NCBI GenBank assembly: GCA_037576215.1
Contig: JBANDB010000001.1
Location: 3,162,001 to 3,226,000 of the forward strand
Direction: 5' to 3'
Source: Armillaria gallica
Lineage: Eukaryota > Basidiomycota > Agaricomycetes > Agaricales > Physalacriaceae
Length of the DNA: 64,000 nucleotides
Below the pieces are notes generated by a model. It made no database searches. It saw only the letters and a program-made list of their open reading frames with translations, and was not told the origin of the DNA. A program made the translations under genes and the position numbers. Of this stretch, positions 33,746 to 44,095 are shown piece after piece (positions within the stretch are counted from its first letter, which is position 1; every line of letters begins with the position of its first letter).

Positions 33746-35420
33746 ATGGATAAGGTGAGTCTTCTTTCTTACGGGAATGTCTGAGCTTAGCCTTATTTCC
33801 TGTCGTCTAGTATCTGAAAAAAATGAAAGCAAAGATTGAGGAACATCTCGACCTGGGAAGTTCTGACCAACCCACTTTGGCCCCTGCACCCCCTGCATTG
33901 GTACCTCCTCTTTCCCAGCCACCAACTTCGCGGCAGATCTATCGATTCCGAAAGCAGCGTGGGGTGAACCTTGGCTCGTGGTTCACACTAGAGGACTGGC
34001 TCACTCCCAGTCTCTTCCAACACGCTGCCGGCCGCAAGTCCAGCGAGATGGACATCTTGGAAGGCATGTCCAAGACGCTGCGAAAAGCATGCTCGAGCAC
34101 CACTGGGGACACTTCGTTGACGACGGGGACTGGGAATGGATGGCGTCCCACGGCATCAACACCGTTCGGTTACCCATCGGGTATTTCCATTTCCTCGGCG
34201 GTCACCCAAATCCGGATGTGCGTGATTTGATGAAGGGCACGGAATACGCGCCGTACGCTGATGTCTACGTAAATACGTGGGGATACATCGTACGTGCCAT
34301 AGAGACCGCACGAGCGCACAAGATCGGGGTCCTTGTTGATCTCCATGCTGCACCTGGCGCCCAGAATCCGGATAATCACTCTGGGCTCAGCACCGGTGAT
34401 GCAGGGCTTTGGCACTCAGAGAAGAAGCAAAGGAAGACCGTACAGATCTTGGTGGCCTTGGCGCAGGAGATTGTTCGCTTTGAAAACGTAGTGGGCTTGG
34501 AAGTGCTGAATGAACCGAAGGATACGAACCGGCTGCAGAGCTGGTACGAGGAGGCTATATCTGCGCTGCAGAGCATTTCACCAGAGATCAGCGAGATTCC
34601 GTTGTATATCTCAGACGCTTGGGCCACCGGGCACTATGCCCAATTCGTTGCCGGCCGTTCTAACACAGGGACGTTCTTGGTTCTTGATCATCATCTTTAC
34701 CGATGTTTTACTTCGGACGATCAAGCGTTGTCAGCATCACAGCATGCTGCGAACGTCCATCCTGCGAACCCGGACGCACCGTCAACGTCTATGTTGTCTG
34801 GTGCCTCGGGTACCTCAAGCGGTTCGATTGTCATCGGCGAATGGAGTGCTGCGTTGAATCCCGCGTCTTTCTCTTCCTATCAGGATGAAGATGCAAAGCT
34901 TGCCGCACAGCGGGAATGGGGACACGCTCAGTGGGAAGCGTATGAGCGTTTCTGTGGTGGATACTTCTTCTGGACGCTGAAGAAGGAGGGAGGGTCTGAC
35001 CCTGGATGGTGTTTCTATACCGCTGTCGAGAAAGGCGTGCTGCCTTCTTCGCTCGATCGAGCCAAAGATAACTTTTCCCGCCATTCACTCGAACATCTGC
35101 GAAGTGTCGGTGCTAGCGAGCTCCAGGCTGCCATGCAAGGGCATGTTGGTTGGTGGGATAACAACTCCCAGAATCCCGAGGCCTTTGAGCATTGGCGTTT
35201 CGAGCAGGGTTACTATCAAGGATGGGAGGATTGCCTGGCGTTTTATTGGGGGTCGACTACAGGTGAGCTGGTTGGATCGGAAATCGGATTCAAGGGGCAG
35301 TGGAAGAAAGTGAGGACTGCAGCTCATCGACGAGAGAAAGGGGACAGCGAGATGGTTTGGGAATTTGAACATGGTTTTGATCAAGCGTTGACGAAATTCA
35401 GCGAAGTTATCGTCAGTTAA
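33746..35420 (+). CDS. Cytosolic GH5 exo-beta-1,3-glucanase-like enzyme, one frame break
   Basis: Two exons; the first is 9 nt (Met-Asp-Lys) before intron 33755-33810. GH5 motifs in order: RGVNLGSWFTLEDWLTPSLF, HGINTVRLPIGYF, GVLVDLHAAPGAQN, the acid/base Glu in VGLEVLNEPK, LVLDHHLYRCF, the nucleophile Glu in IVIGEWSAAL, and GYFFWTLKKEGG. A C-terminal extension (about 100 residues) follows. No signal peptide is seen, as in the fungal exg3-like intracellular group, in contrast to secreted exoglucanases. The frame is lost by one base near 34073-34075 (EGMSK/DAAKSMLEHHW); the total exon length is one base short of a multiple of three, matching one deletion. If that is a sequence error the enzyme is complete with both catalytic Glu. 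Confidence 0.85.
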
Positions 35421-35575
35421 ACGGTATGCCATTGCATGTAATATTAGTAAACGCGAACACATTCAATACGTGCACCGAATATAAAGCCCGTATTCATTCA
35501 CGAGTACTCCTAGAGATTGCATGTGAAGCGTGCAAAAGTACACCGCTGGCGTAGACTATGCAGCTCTAGATACGT

Positions 35576-37276
35576 CTAAATAGCTTCAGTGGCAGTGTCT
35601 GTGGTAGATTGAGGCGTCATCTTGGGAGGTCGACCACTTGGTACAAGCGCCCACAGCACTATCATGAACCCCATCATTGCAACCAACCTATACAGTCGCG
35701 ATCAGTCACCGATCCAAGGAATCTAAGTAGTAAATCCATGTACTCACAAGGGCTGTAGACTCGAGATACCAACCGAATTCGCCAGCGTGCCAGAGATGAA
35801 GGGAAAGAGCGCACTTCCGGCTTGGCCAAAGCCCGCTATCCAACCGATGGATCCTGTGAGTAGCCAAGGAGGGAGGATACGACTGGAGTGGTTCATGACG
35901 ATTGGATACATGGGTCCCAGGACCACACCGACCAGGGAAATAGCTACTCCCCCTCCGATAAGGGAAGGAACCAACCATACTACCAGTTCAAGCCTGTTAA
36001 AGTTAGTGAGTGATACTACAATGGTGATGTATGACACTCACCCGATGGCGATAAATGAGTAAACGAACAAGACTCGTCGTTCGCCGACCTACGATTGTCA
36101 TATGAATTATCGAGCTCAAAGCAACACATAAGATTTAGCTGACTTTCTTATTCACCCATAGCAGTCCGACACGACCGAGAGTGAGACCCCCAAAGAAACC
36201 CGACGAAATGTAACCAGAGGTCTCGCCACCATTGCGCAATTTTATCACGTAGGTGACGATCCACCCTGGAATGATGTTGGATTTTTATTTCTTTGCAAAG
36301 AAAGAAGAGGACATACCTCCGATGGTCACCTCCACACCGACATACACCAGGATGAAGAAAGCTAACAGATGGACGGTCTTCAGGGTGAGAATCTGACGAA
36401 ATGTACTCTGCTCGTTGTCTCCCTTCTCTCCGGGGGGATGCCCTATTTCTGCAAGACAGTCGTCCTGAGTTTTCAATCGGAACACGGCCCACAGGAGTAT
36501 TGTGTTCGTCAGCGCCACACCGAGGGATGTTAGATAATGAAATGACCAGCGCGGCAAATATGCAAACTGTGTTGCAACAAGAGGGGAACATAGAGCGCCG
36601 AGGCCGTATACTGCATGCATAATACCCATCTTTGTTTCTGGATCATTCTGAAAGCATGCGACGTAGCCGTTTGCTTGAGCGTCCTGGAAAGCCATGCCGA
36701 TGCCGTTGATGGTGTATGCAATGAGAAATGCGGGGAAAGGTAAGGCGGCAGACTGGAGAGCGTAAGCGATGACTTGGAACATAGAACCTTTGGAGGTAAT
36801 TTAGTCATTGACACCATAGATGAATGATGATAAGATCTTACCGAGTACAATCATCTTGCCGAAGCCTAGCTTCTCCGTGAGAGGAATATTCATGAAAGCG
36901 CCGGAGAGGAATCCCTGGAAATATAAGAAAAGGAAGAGATTCGAAGTCAAAGGCGGCATACCACACAAGCTAAGACGAACAGCAGTGATACGACGGTGTA
37001 ATTTACCTGCGACACAGATCAGACCGAAAGTCACACTGATAATGTAGTACGCACATTGTAAACCTCTTGTATCCGAGGCAAGAGAGGTCCAGTCGTCCCG
37101 TCATTCCATCCTGCAAGAAACATGGACCAACACAAGGCCGCGAATTGCACATGCACTCTATAGTCCTTCGGAATATCTTCTTGGGGAAGATCGGCCTCCA
37201 ATTTCGCATTAAGATTGGCATCTCCAGGTGGAACCTGTTTTTCCGCGTCCGAAGAATCTCTGACGGGGGTATTCAT
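35576..37276 (-). CDS. Major facilitator superfamily transporter (copy 2)
   Basis: About nine exons, ATG at 37276 (MNTPVRDSSDAEK). Blocks match copy 1 one for one: AGWNDGTTGPLLPR, GFLSGAFMNI, GMAFQDAQANGYVAC, GIMHAVYGLGALCSPL, SGYISSGFFGGLTLGR, VGERRVLFVYSFIAIG and PMYPIVMNHSSRILPPWLLT. Intron positions are mostly the same, but copy 2 lacks the first intron of copy 1 (after MFLAG). The frame is intact to the stop at 35576. It is a predicted twelve-helix membrane carrier of unknown substrate. Its inverted orientation relative to copy 1, with F-box-like relatives next to both, suggests a local segmental duplication followed by rearrangement. Confidence 0.85.
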
Positions 37277-37645
37277 CGTCGAAGCAGTATGGTGTCCCTA
37301 ATCATGAATCTTACAGAGGGCTTTCTATAGTAAGATTTCTAGTAGCCTGGTACGAGCTGTCAGTGCAGAGCCCTTATCGCGAGATGAGAAGTAGCGATCA
37401 GGTGTTGAGTAGCATTGCAGATCACGATAAGAAATCCGCGAGAAAAAGAGTAGTCGCACGATGCTAAGTTGCGAATCGTTTTTCCGATATTTAGCCGGAG
37501 AGATACCCTGCTATGCCTGCCGTCTGCCACGCGAAAGGCTTCTTCGCTTCGCTTCCTCCAACCATCACGACGCGGTGTGGGTCGCTGGTAAGTGCAAAAA
37601 CCCGATTTCACCAAGAATTCTCAAAGTAAATAGTTTTTAGCCACT
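37277..37645. other. Divergent spacer between MFS copy 2 and F-box-like copy 2
   Basis: 369 bp; presumed shared promoter. No ORF or clear motif identified. Confidence 0.45.
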
Positions 37646-38949
37646 ATGCTTCCCCAAGAACTTTTGGATCTGATCATCGGTCACCTTGACGGAGATATAC
37701 CTTCATTAAAATCCTGTGCACTCACCTCCACAGCTTTTCTACCTTCGAGTCAGAAGCGCATTTTTTCTCGCATCTATGTTTCTTCCCTTCCTCCGTCTTC
37801 CCTCCGTGGGTATACCTTCGAAAATTTATACACTCTACTGTCAGCTTCTCCCCATATCGCTCCCCTCATCACCTCCTTCGAACTAAGCCTTCACCATCAA
37901 AGCGAAGAAAGTGAATTTGAGAAGATCCCCCTCTTGCTGCATTTTCTATCCAACGTCCACCGGTTCTTCCTTCTCTCAGCGACCAATTTGGTATTCGAAT
38001 GGACAAAGCTCCCAGTTCGCGTTCAAGGTTCTCTCGTCGCATTTTGGCACGCATCGAACATTATCGACCTCCAGATAGAGGCCATGGGGCATATAACATT
38101 CGACGAAGGCTGTCGTATGAGAATGGGTGGATGGGGCTCATTAAAGCATTTATCCATTCTTTGGTCCTCCCCCGAGCGGCTTTGGGAGTGGGGCTCCCTC
38201 CGTTCGCCACAGTTGGAATCTCTTACCGTTGGATATTTCAATCTCGATCTAATCAAGTATGCTAGTCTTGATATCAGTTCCGTGCGACGATTTTCTGCTG
38301 CCATAGAAATTGAGGATGACACCTCTGCTGTATCCAACACCCAAGATCTCTTGGCCCTATTCCAAGACACATTGGAATACCTCCATTTGGAGATGATTCT
38401 TCACAGTCAGCCCTGATTTCACGCGTCGTCTCATCCCATTTCTGACCTGCGCATCATAGTGACTGCTATTGAGTTCAAGATGAGATACAACTACTTTGAC
38501 TTGTATCAATGTCGCAACCTACGGGTGGTGCATATTGGGATTGATATGCCTCAAGACTTTTTCCGTTCACGCGCCTGAGTCCTTCCGTGCAGGAAATTAC
38601 TATAGAAGTATCTTTCAAGCCGCAGATGTACCCGGATTGTTGCAAATGGTCCGTGATAGATTTTTCAATTGGGGAGCAGGATCTACCATCGCTGTTCTTG
38701 GTCAAACTGGATATCCACGTTTCCAGGAATACACTGGCAAGCTGTAGCCTTGCCATCTGCCGGTGTGAGGCTGATGGTAGTTTTGACGTCCGGGGGGTTA
38801 CGAGGAATATGCCTATTTTGCATAGCAAAGGAATTTTGAAAGTTGAGATCAAGCCTAGTGAGTATCGCGGTTTTGGGGTTGGCATTCGCTTTGCTTACGG
38901 TTCATCCCAAGAACGTACGCTTTGGAGTAACATACATTCTATTTGGTAG
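37646..38949 (+). pseudogene. F-box-like protein gene (copy 2), frame broken
   Basis: ATG at 37646 (MLPQELLDLIIGHLDGDIPSLKSCALTS). Blocks follow copy 1: SPHIAPLITSFELSL, VQGSLVAFWHASNI, WGSLKHLSILW, then the stop at 38416. Beyond it the family continues in shifted frames: DFTRRLIPFL, RIIVTAIEFKMRYNYFDLY, VQEITIEVSFK and MPILHSKGILKVEIK to about 38949. Breaks lie near 38414 (one extra base), near 38443 (one lost) and near 38577 (one lost). No introns explain them. As annotated from the first stop it would be a 256-codon truncated protein; as a family member it is about 430 codons. Probably a pseudogene or affected by indel errors. Confidence 0.65.
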
Positions 38950-39017
38950 AGCCAAGCCAAGTTTCATGGCTTTCCTTAGCTATATCGTCCTGATTCTTTG
39001 GGACACTCTAAACAATC

Positions 39018-39120
39018 GTAGTGGTCAAAGTGGGCCGATTTTTACCTGATTTTTGGATGATTTTCTTGAGCCGGAAAATCGTGATTTTGCCAAAAATCAG
39101 CGAATCGACACCGCCGATTC
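39018..39120. repeat. AAAATC-rich repeat-like stretch
   Basis: A run of partly palindromic units built on GATTTTT/AAAAATC (CCGATTTTTACC, CTGATTTTTGG, CCGGAAAATCG, CCAAAAATCAG). A weaker relative with AAAAATCGACCACTTTGA occurs on the opposite strand at about 43097-43115. The two share a core (TCAAAGTGG..CGATTTTT as reverse complements). It may be a short dispersed element, but ends are not defined. Confidence 0.3.
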
Positions 39121-39140
39121 TGATTTCATATTCCGCACGG

Positions 39141-39200
39141 TCTATGTATCCTTCGTCCTGGCAACGACCTTATAGTGCACCATCCTCGTCATATACCAAG
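39141..39200 (+). pseudogene. Relic of the multi-helix membrane-protein family
   Basis: The stretch is closely similar at the nucleotide level to 41538-41597 in the intact gene (both read TATCCTTC.TCCTGGCAACxACxTTAT.GTGCACCATCCTC), coding YVSFVLATTL.CTILVIY with a TAG in place of the conserved Trp. The flanking exons are missing. A dead fragment left by duplication. Confidence 0.65.
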
Positions 39201-40705
39201 CTCCTGTTAGCCTCCGCACGATTTTCACCATAACCCGACATACAGATGGTCTGGGATCTCTGCGGGATGCAAATATGGCCCAAGCCGATAAAGTCGTTAT
39301 GAGTTGCACCGTCACCTCCATGATGTCGTGTGTAGTCGTCCTGGTATGTGTGCGGTCTACAGGTCTGGTAGTCACCGGAATAAAGAGCTTATGTGTAAGG
39401 CGCTATCCTCTTCATTGCTCATCAAGAATGAATCTCCCCTCAATTATGATTTTGGCCGATCTTTTCAAGATGCCCGGTCGTTCTTCTGTGGAACTTGATT
39501 TGACCGCTTCTCGCCAATAGCGTCCTCGATATTAACGTCTGCTTCTATCTATGGTTCCAGCTGTCTATCCTCTCAGCATTGGTCCGTGGCTCCTTTTGCA
39601 TATTGCTGCGTCTCATTGATGGATAATAAAAAACGGGGGTCTCGACGCGAATGAGTATGGGTCGACTCCGAGACATCTGACTTTAAAAATTGGCCGATTG
39701 TTAGAGTCTCTAGGAAAGATCACAGTTCATTCCTAGTATCATGGAGTGCGTATTACATTCTCCCCCCGCTTTTCTGATAGATGCGTTGTTTCCAGGATAA
39801 CGTACTGCCATCGTCGTTTACGACCGTTTCGCGGGATCTCTCGGTACGATAAGCAAAGATCGATATGCTTGCCAATCCCTTATATGATTTAGGATCACTC
39901 ATCATACAATCATACCTGGCGTCAAAGCCTTTTTACTTTTTTTTCCCGTCAAATTTATGGTGATCTCAAGGTTCACGCCATGACAGATCAAGTTCCAGTC
40001 GACCTCTACGCTGAAATCTCATTGGGATAGTCGCCTTGATACTATTCCAGGACGCAGCTTCGTCCCTGATCATGGGTGTAGCAGTTCTACTAAAACCAGA
40101 TCTCTTTCCCTACTATCGTGCTCTTTCCGGCAATATTGGACCCTGCGTCGCATCTCCGTCGTGCCACGGTGTTGAAGCTGTCTATGCACGCAATAGCTCG
40201 TAAAATCACGGAACAGATTGGATATCTAAGGATTGGCGAAGGGGCTATTCTCACTTGACTGATGATTAGCTTCTCAGTAGCCAATGGGCATGTCTAGCAC
40301 GGTTTATAACACGTGGATTGGTATCTGTTGCTCGCACAACTACATGTCCCCTCGCTCTTGCTTTCCCTCACGGCGGCAATCGTCACCATTGCTGACCGTT
40401 TCACCTCGTTGCATCTCAGAAGTTCCACTACGAGAATAATACATCGATCCTAGACACTCGTGTTCGCCTCAGTTTATTTTTGCGTATTCGACGACACATG
40501 CATCCAAGACCGACATTGGCGATCTTACGTTAATCGCTTTCCTACATTATATGCGTTGATGCAGTACCACAATGAACGTAATTCTAGGCCCTAGGGATTG
40601 GGGTATCCGAACACTCGAACATCAAGGAGTTAAAGGGAAGTTTGTCCGGTTTGATGGTGACAGAGCTGAAGATCTTTTTCCGCCTTGACGGACTCCTAGT
40701 GCCTT

Positions 40706-40712
40706 TATATAA
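40706..40712 (+). promoter_or_regulatory. TATA box of the membrane-protein gene
   Basis: TATATAA lies about 70 bp upstream of the ATG at 40781, within AT-rich sequence. Role inferred from position only. Confidence 0.35.
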
Positions 40713-40780
40713 TGGGAGGTTTGGTATTTCATCCTCATAAACCATTGTGCCATCGCACCTCATCGCGCTTATTTTCCTCT

Positions 40781-42083
40781 ATGGTGACTCAGGTATATCC
40801 TGTGTCATATCATCCCGAACACCACAAAGCTTTTATATTTCAATTTTTTGATGCTCACCTGAACTCAACGATCCTACTCGCGCTATTGCATGGTGAGCAG
40901 CATAATTTTGTGTGTCCATATGTTGGTGCTGATTGATGATGGACATAGGCATGCACACTGGTATTCTTGCTGTCACCTTGTGGAATATCTGTGAGCAAGG
41001 AGTGTCTCCATCACAGCATCCAAGCTGAAGTCAAATGATTGCAGTTATCAATAAATGTTGGCGGATCCGACGAGCCCTGGTTGTTGTTATCATTCTCCTC
41101 CATGCTCTGATTACTATCGATTTTGCTACCGCATGGTCATTGATACACTCCGTATTCATCGAAAATGGTCAAAACTTTCAGACTGTATATTTGAAGCTTA
41201 ACAATGAGGCCTCTACAACCTTCTTGGTGGGGGGTATCACATCCTCCATGAGTACCATTCTCGCTGACTTATATATAGTGCGTGCGACTCGATGAGAATT
41301 ATCCACATCAGCTCATCATCATTCCAACTCTAGATTTGGTGCTGCTGGATGGTTTGGGGACAGCACTGGCCCGTCGTTCTGCTTCCAATACTTTCCCTAA
41401 TTGCCGCAACTGGTAAAGTGACCGATCTCATCCACTCTTCATATATCTAACCTTCTGTGTAGTGTTGAAAATCATTGACATATATCGTCACTATTATCAT
41501 GCCTACTTCAGTGCACCCTTTGAAATATTCCTAAGGCTCTACGTATCCTTCATCCTGGCAACAACATTATGGTGCACCATCCTCATCATTTACCGTATTT
41601 TGACTGTTACCGGGGTCAAGCACGGAGCAGGTAGTCAATTGAGAGTTTATCGTCGCTTCATTGAAGTGCTCGTTGAATCCTCAGCCCTATACTCAATATC
41701 TCTGATTGTATTTTTGGCCTTCTCCATTCACACAGATAGTACTGGGGTGTTGTACCTTGTTATCATAGCTGGTATCGCAAAGGTGCGTTCATGATCCCAG
41801 AGTCCAGACTCCCTTGATCAAATACCTTACGTAGGGTATAGCACCCACACTGCTTATTGGTCGGGCAGCAATAGGACAAACACGCCCCAACGATGAATGT
41901 GATGGAAGTACCGTATCCTCGCTTCAGTTCCAAGCACCTTCGGAAGCTGGATCGGCCAGCTTCCAAGAATCCACTATAGAGAGCGCAGTCGAAATTGACA
42001 TTGAAGCTCAACGAGAGCGGCCGGATGAGCTCGTAGTAGTTGTTGAAAGACACAATAGTGTTCAAGATGAGAGTTTGAACTAA
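40781..42083 (+). CDS. Seven-helix membrane protein of an Agaricomycete-specific family (copy A)
   Basis: Six exons: ALLHG/MHTGILAVTLWNI/FINKCWRIRRALVVV ... ILADLYI/IWCCWMVWGQHWPVVLLPILSLIA/VLKIIDIY ... VSFILATTLWCTILIIYRIL ... IEVLVESSALYSISLIVFLAF ... GIAK/GIAPTLLIGRAA. About seven hydrophobic helices precede a polar cytoplasmic tail ending QDESLN at 42083. I recognise this as a large family of uncharacterised mushroom membrane proteins with a receptor-like layout; no ligand or enzyme motif is visible and I assign no function. The start at 40781 (MVTQVYPV) aligns in length with copy B (MANQADIP). All frames join, so this copy appears functional. A second gene (48169-49451) and two relics flank the PITH/uS5 pair. 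Confidence 0.75.
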
Positions 42084-43157
42084 ATTCACACCGTCGTTTT
42101 CGTCACTTTTTTTTTTGATTATTGTACTGATCCAACCTGTAATTTCTCAAGTTCCTTCCATGCGTTTACAATTATATCTAAATTTCTGTAATCTCTCCTT
42201 TCCTTCGGGCCTTTACGCTACGCAGCGTGATCATAATCATTCACAGGGACTCGTAAGTATAAGCGCAGAGGGGGTGGCACAAGAACCCTGTAATTGGGAG
42301 TGCTATTAGCGTCGACGGCGTTTTTCGAACTTTTTCCTAGAGTCATAGACAGAAACACGACAAGCCATAGACAAAAGCATCACTCCCAATAAAGCATCGC
42401 GCGGCGTCCTCACCGGCAAGCACCAAAAGGCACACTGTGCTCCGAGTCTGCGAGTACCCAACTGCATCTAAACAGACCTCGTGAATGCCCTCCATGGAGA
42501 CACTACTGTTCCCACGAACAAGCGCCCCCAAAGCCGTGGACCGCGGCAGTGACAGGAACTGGTGAACCACAAACACGGTGCCATGGCTTGTTCACATTGA
42601 GCCGGGAGTTATCCCGCGAGGACAGCTAATCGTCGTGGTCCAGAATTTGGGAAGCCGTGTATGGAGCAACGAGATGGAAGATGATTGTAGACAAATCCCC
42701 AGATGCATCTAGATATATGAAGCCGACAAGGAAGAAGCACAAACGTTTACGGCTAGCGCCAATCTATTACAAGATGTGCTTAAGATAGGTTCCGTCTCGG
42801 TGACCAATACATCATTGAGGGCATGCGGCCATTTTGGGGACAGGTATGTCCACGTAACCCAAGATTCTGCCGCCGTGATAAACACGAAGCGGATACGATT
42901 TTTTCGGGTGTCAGACCGTGAACCTCTGTATATGCAGAAAATTTGCTGAAGCTGGCAGAGAAACCTGAATCACGAGATGTCACACCTTGCAAAATCACAC
43001 CGGAAAACTTTGTGAAAATCGCTACGAGGAAATGAGCGCTCAAACGTAGTTGCAATTTTCTATCCGATTTTGGTGTATACTAGGCTCACAAATCAGTACA
43101 AAAATCGACCACTTTGATATATGCACTACTCTTGAGTACGACTCTTGAATCTCTGTG
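42084..43157. other. Spacer between membrane-protein copy A and the PITH gene
   Basis: About 1.07 kb with two short minus-strand open stretches (42343-42576, 42780-43055) that have no recognisable domain. The segment near 43097-43115 resembles the AAAATC-rich stretch at 39018. Otherwise nothing supported. Confidence 0.4.
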
Positions 43158-44038
43158 TCACCGCGCCGTCGTCTGTTGGCCTCCAGCTTTCTCTGATAAC
43201 CGGTCAAACTGAAAGATGCGTTAGGATAGATCGAGCTACTTGGATCTCTTATAGATTGCTCACCAGTGGTGCATCAGCCGCATTTGCAGCAGGTATATCT
43301 AGTTTGGTATTGGCATCCTTCTGTGGGACCGTAACTCGCCTTTGAAACCTATATAATATATTCGAGACATTTCTTCGCCCACTGATTCACTCTGATGATG
43401 ATGAAGTGAATGAGAATATCATGAAGACATATTATACTCACGAAGAACAGGCTTAGCGAAGTTATGCTGGTGAATGCTGCAACTCGCAATGGATATTCAG
43501 TTACTCCCGTTTCCCCTTCTAGAAGACTGATATTGACTTGAGGCTTGGTATTCTCGGCATCTGCAAAATCGACGATTGTAGGGTGGTTTGCATAGATTCG
43601 TAGGTGACGCGGCGTCGACTCTCCTCTTCCTACCATTTCGGTTACAATCTGAATACAGAATTAAGGAGATAGAGACGCACCTAGCTTCAATAAGACGGAC
43701 TTTATCTTGACGTTCTGCGAGAATGGTACGTGGATAATGATCTAGAGGTCAAGGTCAGCATCCTGTACGCGATTACAGCTACTCGCCCCGCACCTGGTCG
43801 TCCACACCAGATTCTGCATATTTCTCGTTGTCTTCTCTTTGGTCCCAAGGCTTGATGACTGCCTTGGCATCTTCGGGAACAGTCAGATTGAGGCCATGGA
43901 CACTTGATGAGACCCACGTTCGCTTGAATTGCACGAGGAGAGCAAGCGGAGAGCTCACTTGTCTTTATCTATTACGCCGTAGAGATTAGAGAGCTCCAGG
44001 CCATTCAGCGTTGCAGCAATAGAATTCTCTTCCGCCAT
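43158..44038 (-). CDS. PITH-domain protein (PITHD1-like), one frame break near the C-terminus
   Basis: Six exons. ATG at 44038 opens MAEENSIAATLNGLELSNLYG, then the PITH domain: VHGLNLTVPEDAKAVIKPWD, YAESGVDDQIIIHVPFSQNV, KSVLLKLGRGESTPRHLRIY, NHPTIVDFADAENTKPQVNI, GVTEYPLRVAAFTSITSLSL, SESVGEEMSRIYYIGFKGE. The family (thioredoxin-like TXNL1 C-terminal domain and PITHD1) binds the 26S proteasome. After GFKGE the frame slips by one base at 43333-43334 and the conserved end resumes as VPQKDANTKLDIPAANAADAPL and FDRLSEKAGGQQTTAR to the stop at 43158. Because the gene is otherwise highly conserved, an assembly error is as likely as a real mutation. It starts 57 bp from the divergent uS5 gene. Confidence 0.85.
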
Positions 44039-44095
44039 CGTCGTCGTCGACAGGGACTCGGCTTCCAAATCGGGACGCACTTTTTTCCTTCTTTC
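44039..44095. promoter_or_regulatory. 57-bp bidirectional promoter between PITH and uS5m genes
   Basis: The start codons of two divergent conserved genes are separated by only 57 bp. The strip contains a T run (44081-44086) and CGTCGTCGTCGAC-like sequence near the left edge. No TATA box is present. Transcription of the two genes must be driven from overlapping or even intragenic elements, which implies possible co-regulation. The distance is seen directly; the shared control is inferred. Confidence 0.55.

Larger units (their letters stand above)
38950..40780. other. Interval with decayed gene fragments
   Basis: Contains an A/T-run repeat-like stretch (39018-39120) and a fragment of the neighbouring membrane-protein family (39141-39200). 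Other short stretches (for example 39980-40060, reading VPVDLYAEIS on the plus strand) resemble F-box-like starts but are broken within a few codons. The interval looks like a graveyard of the flanking families. Confidence 0.4.
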
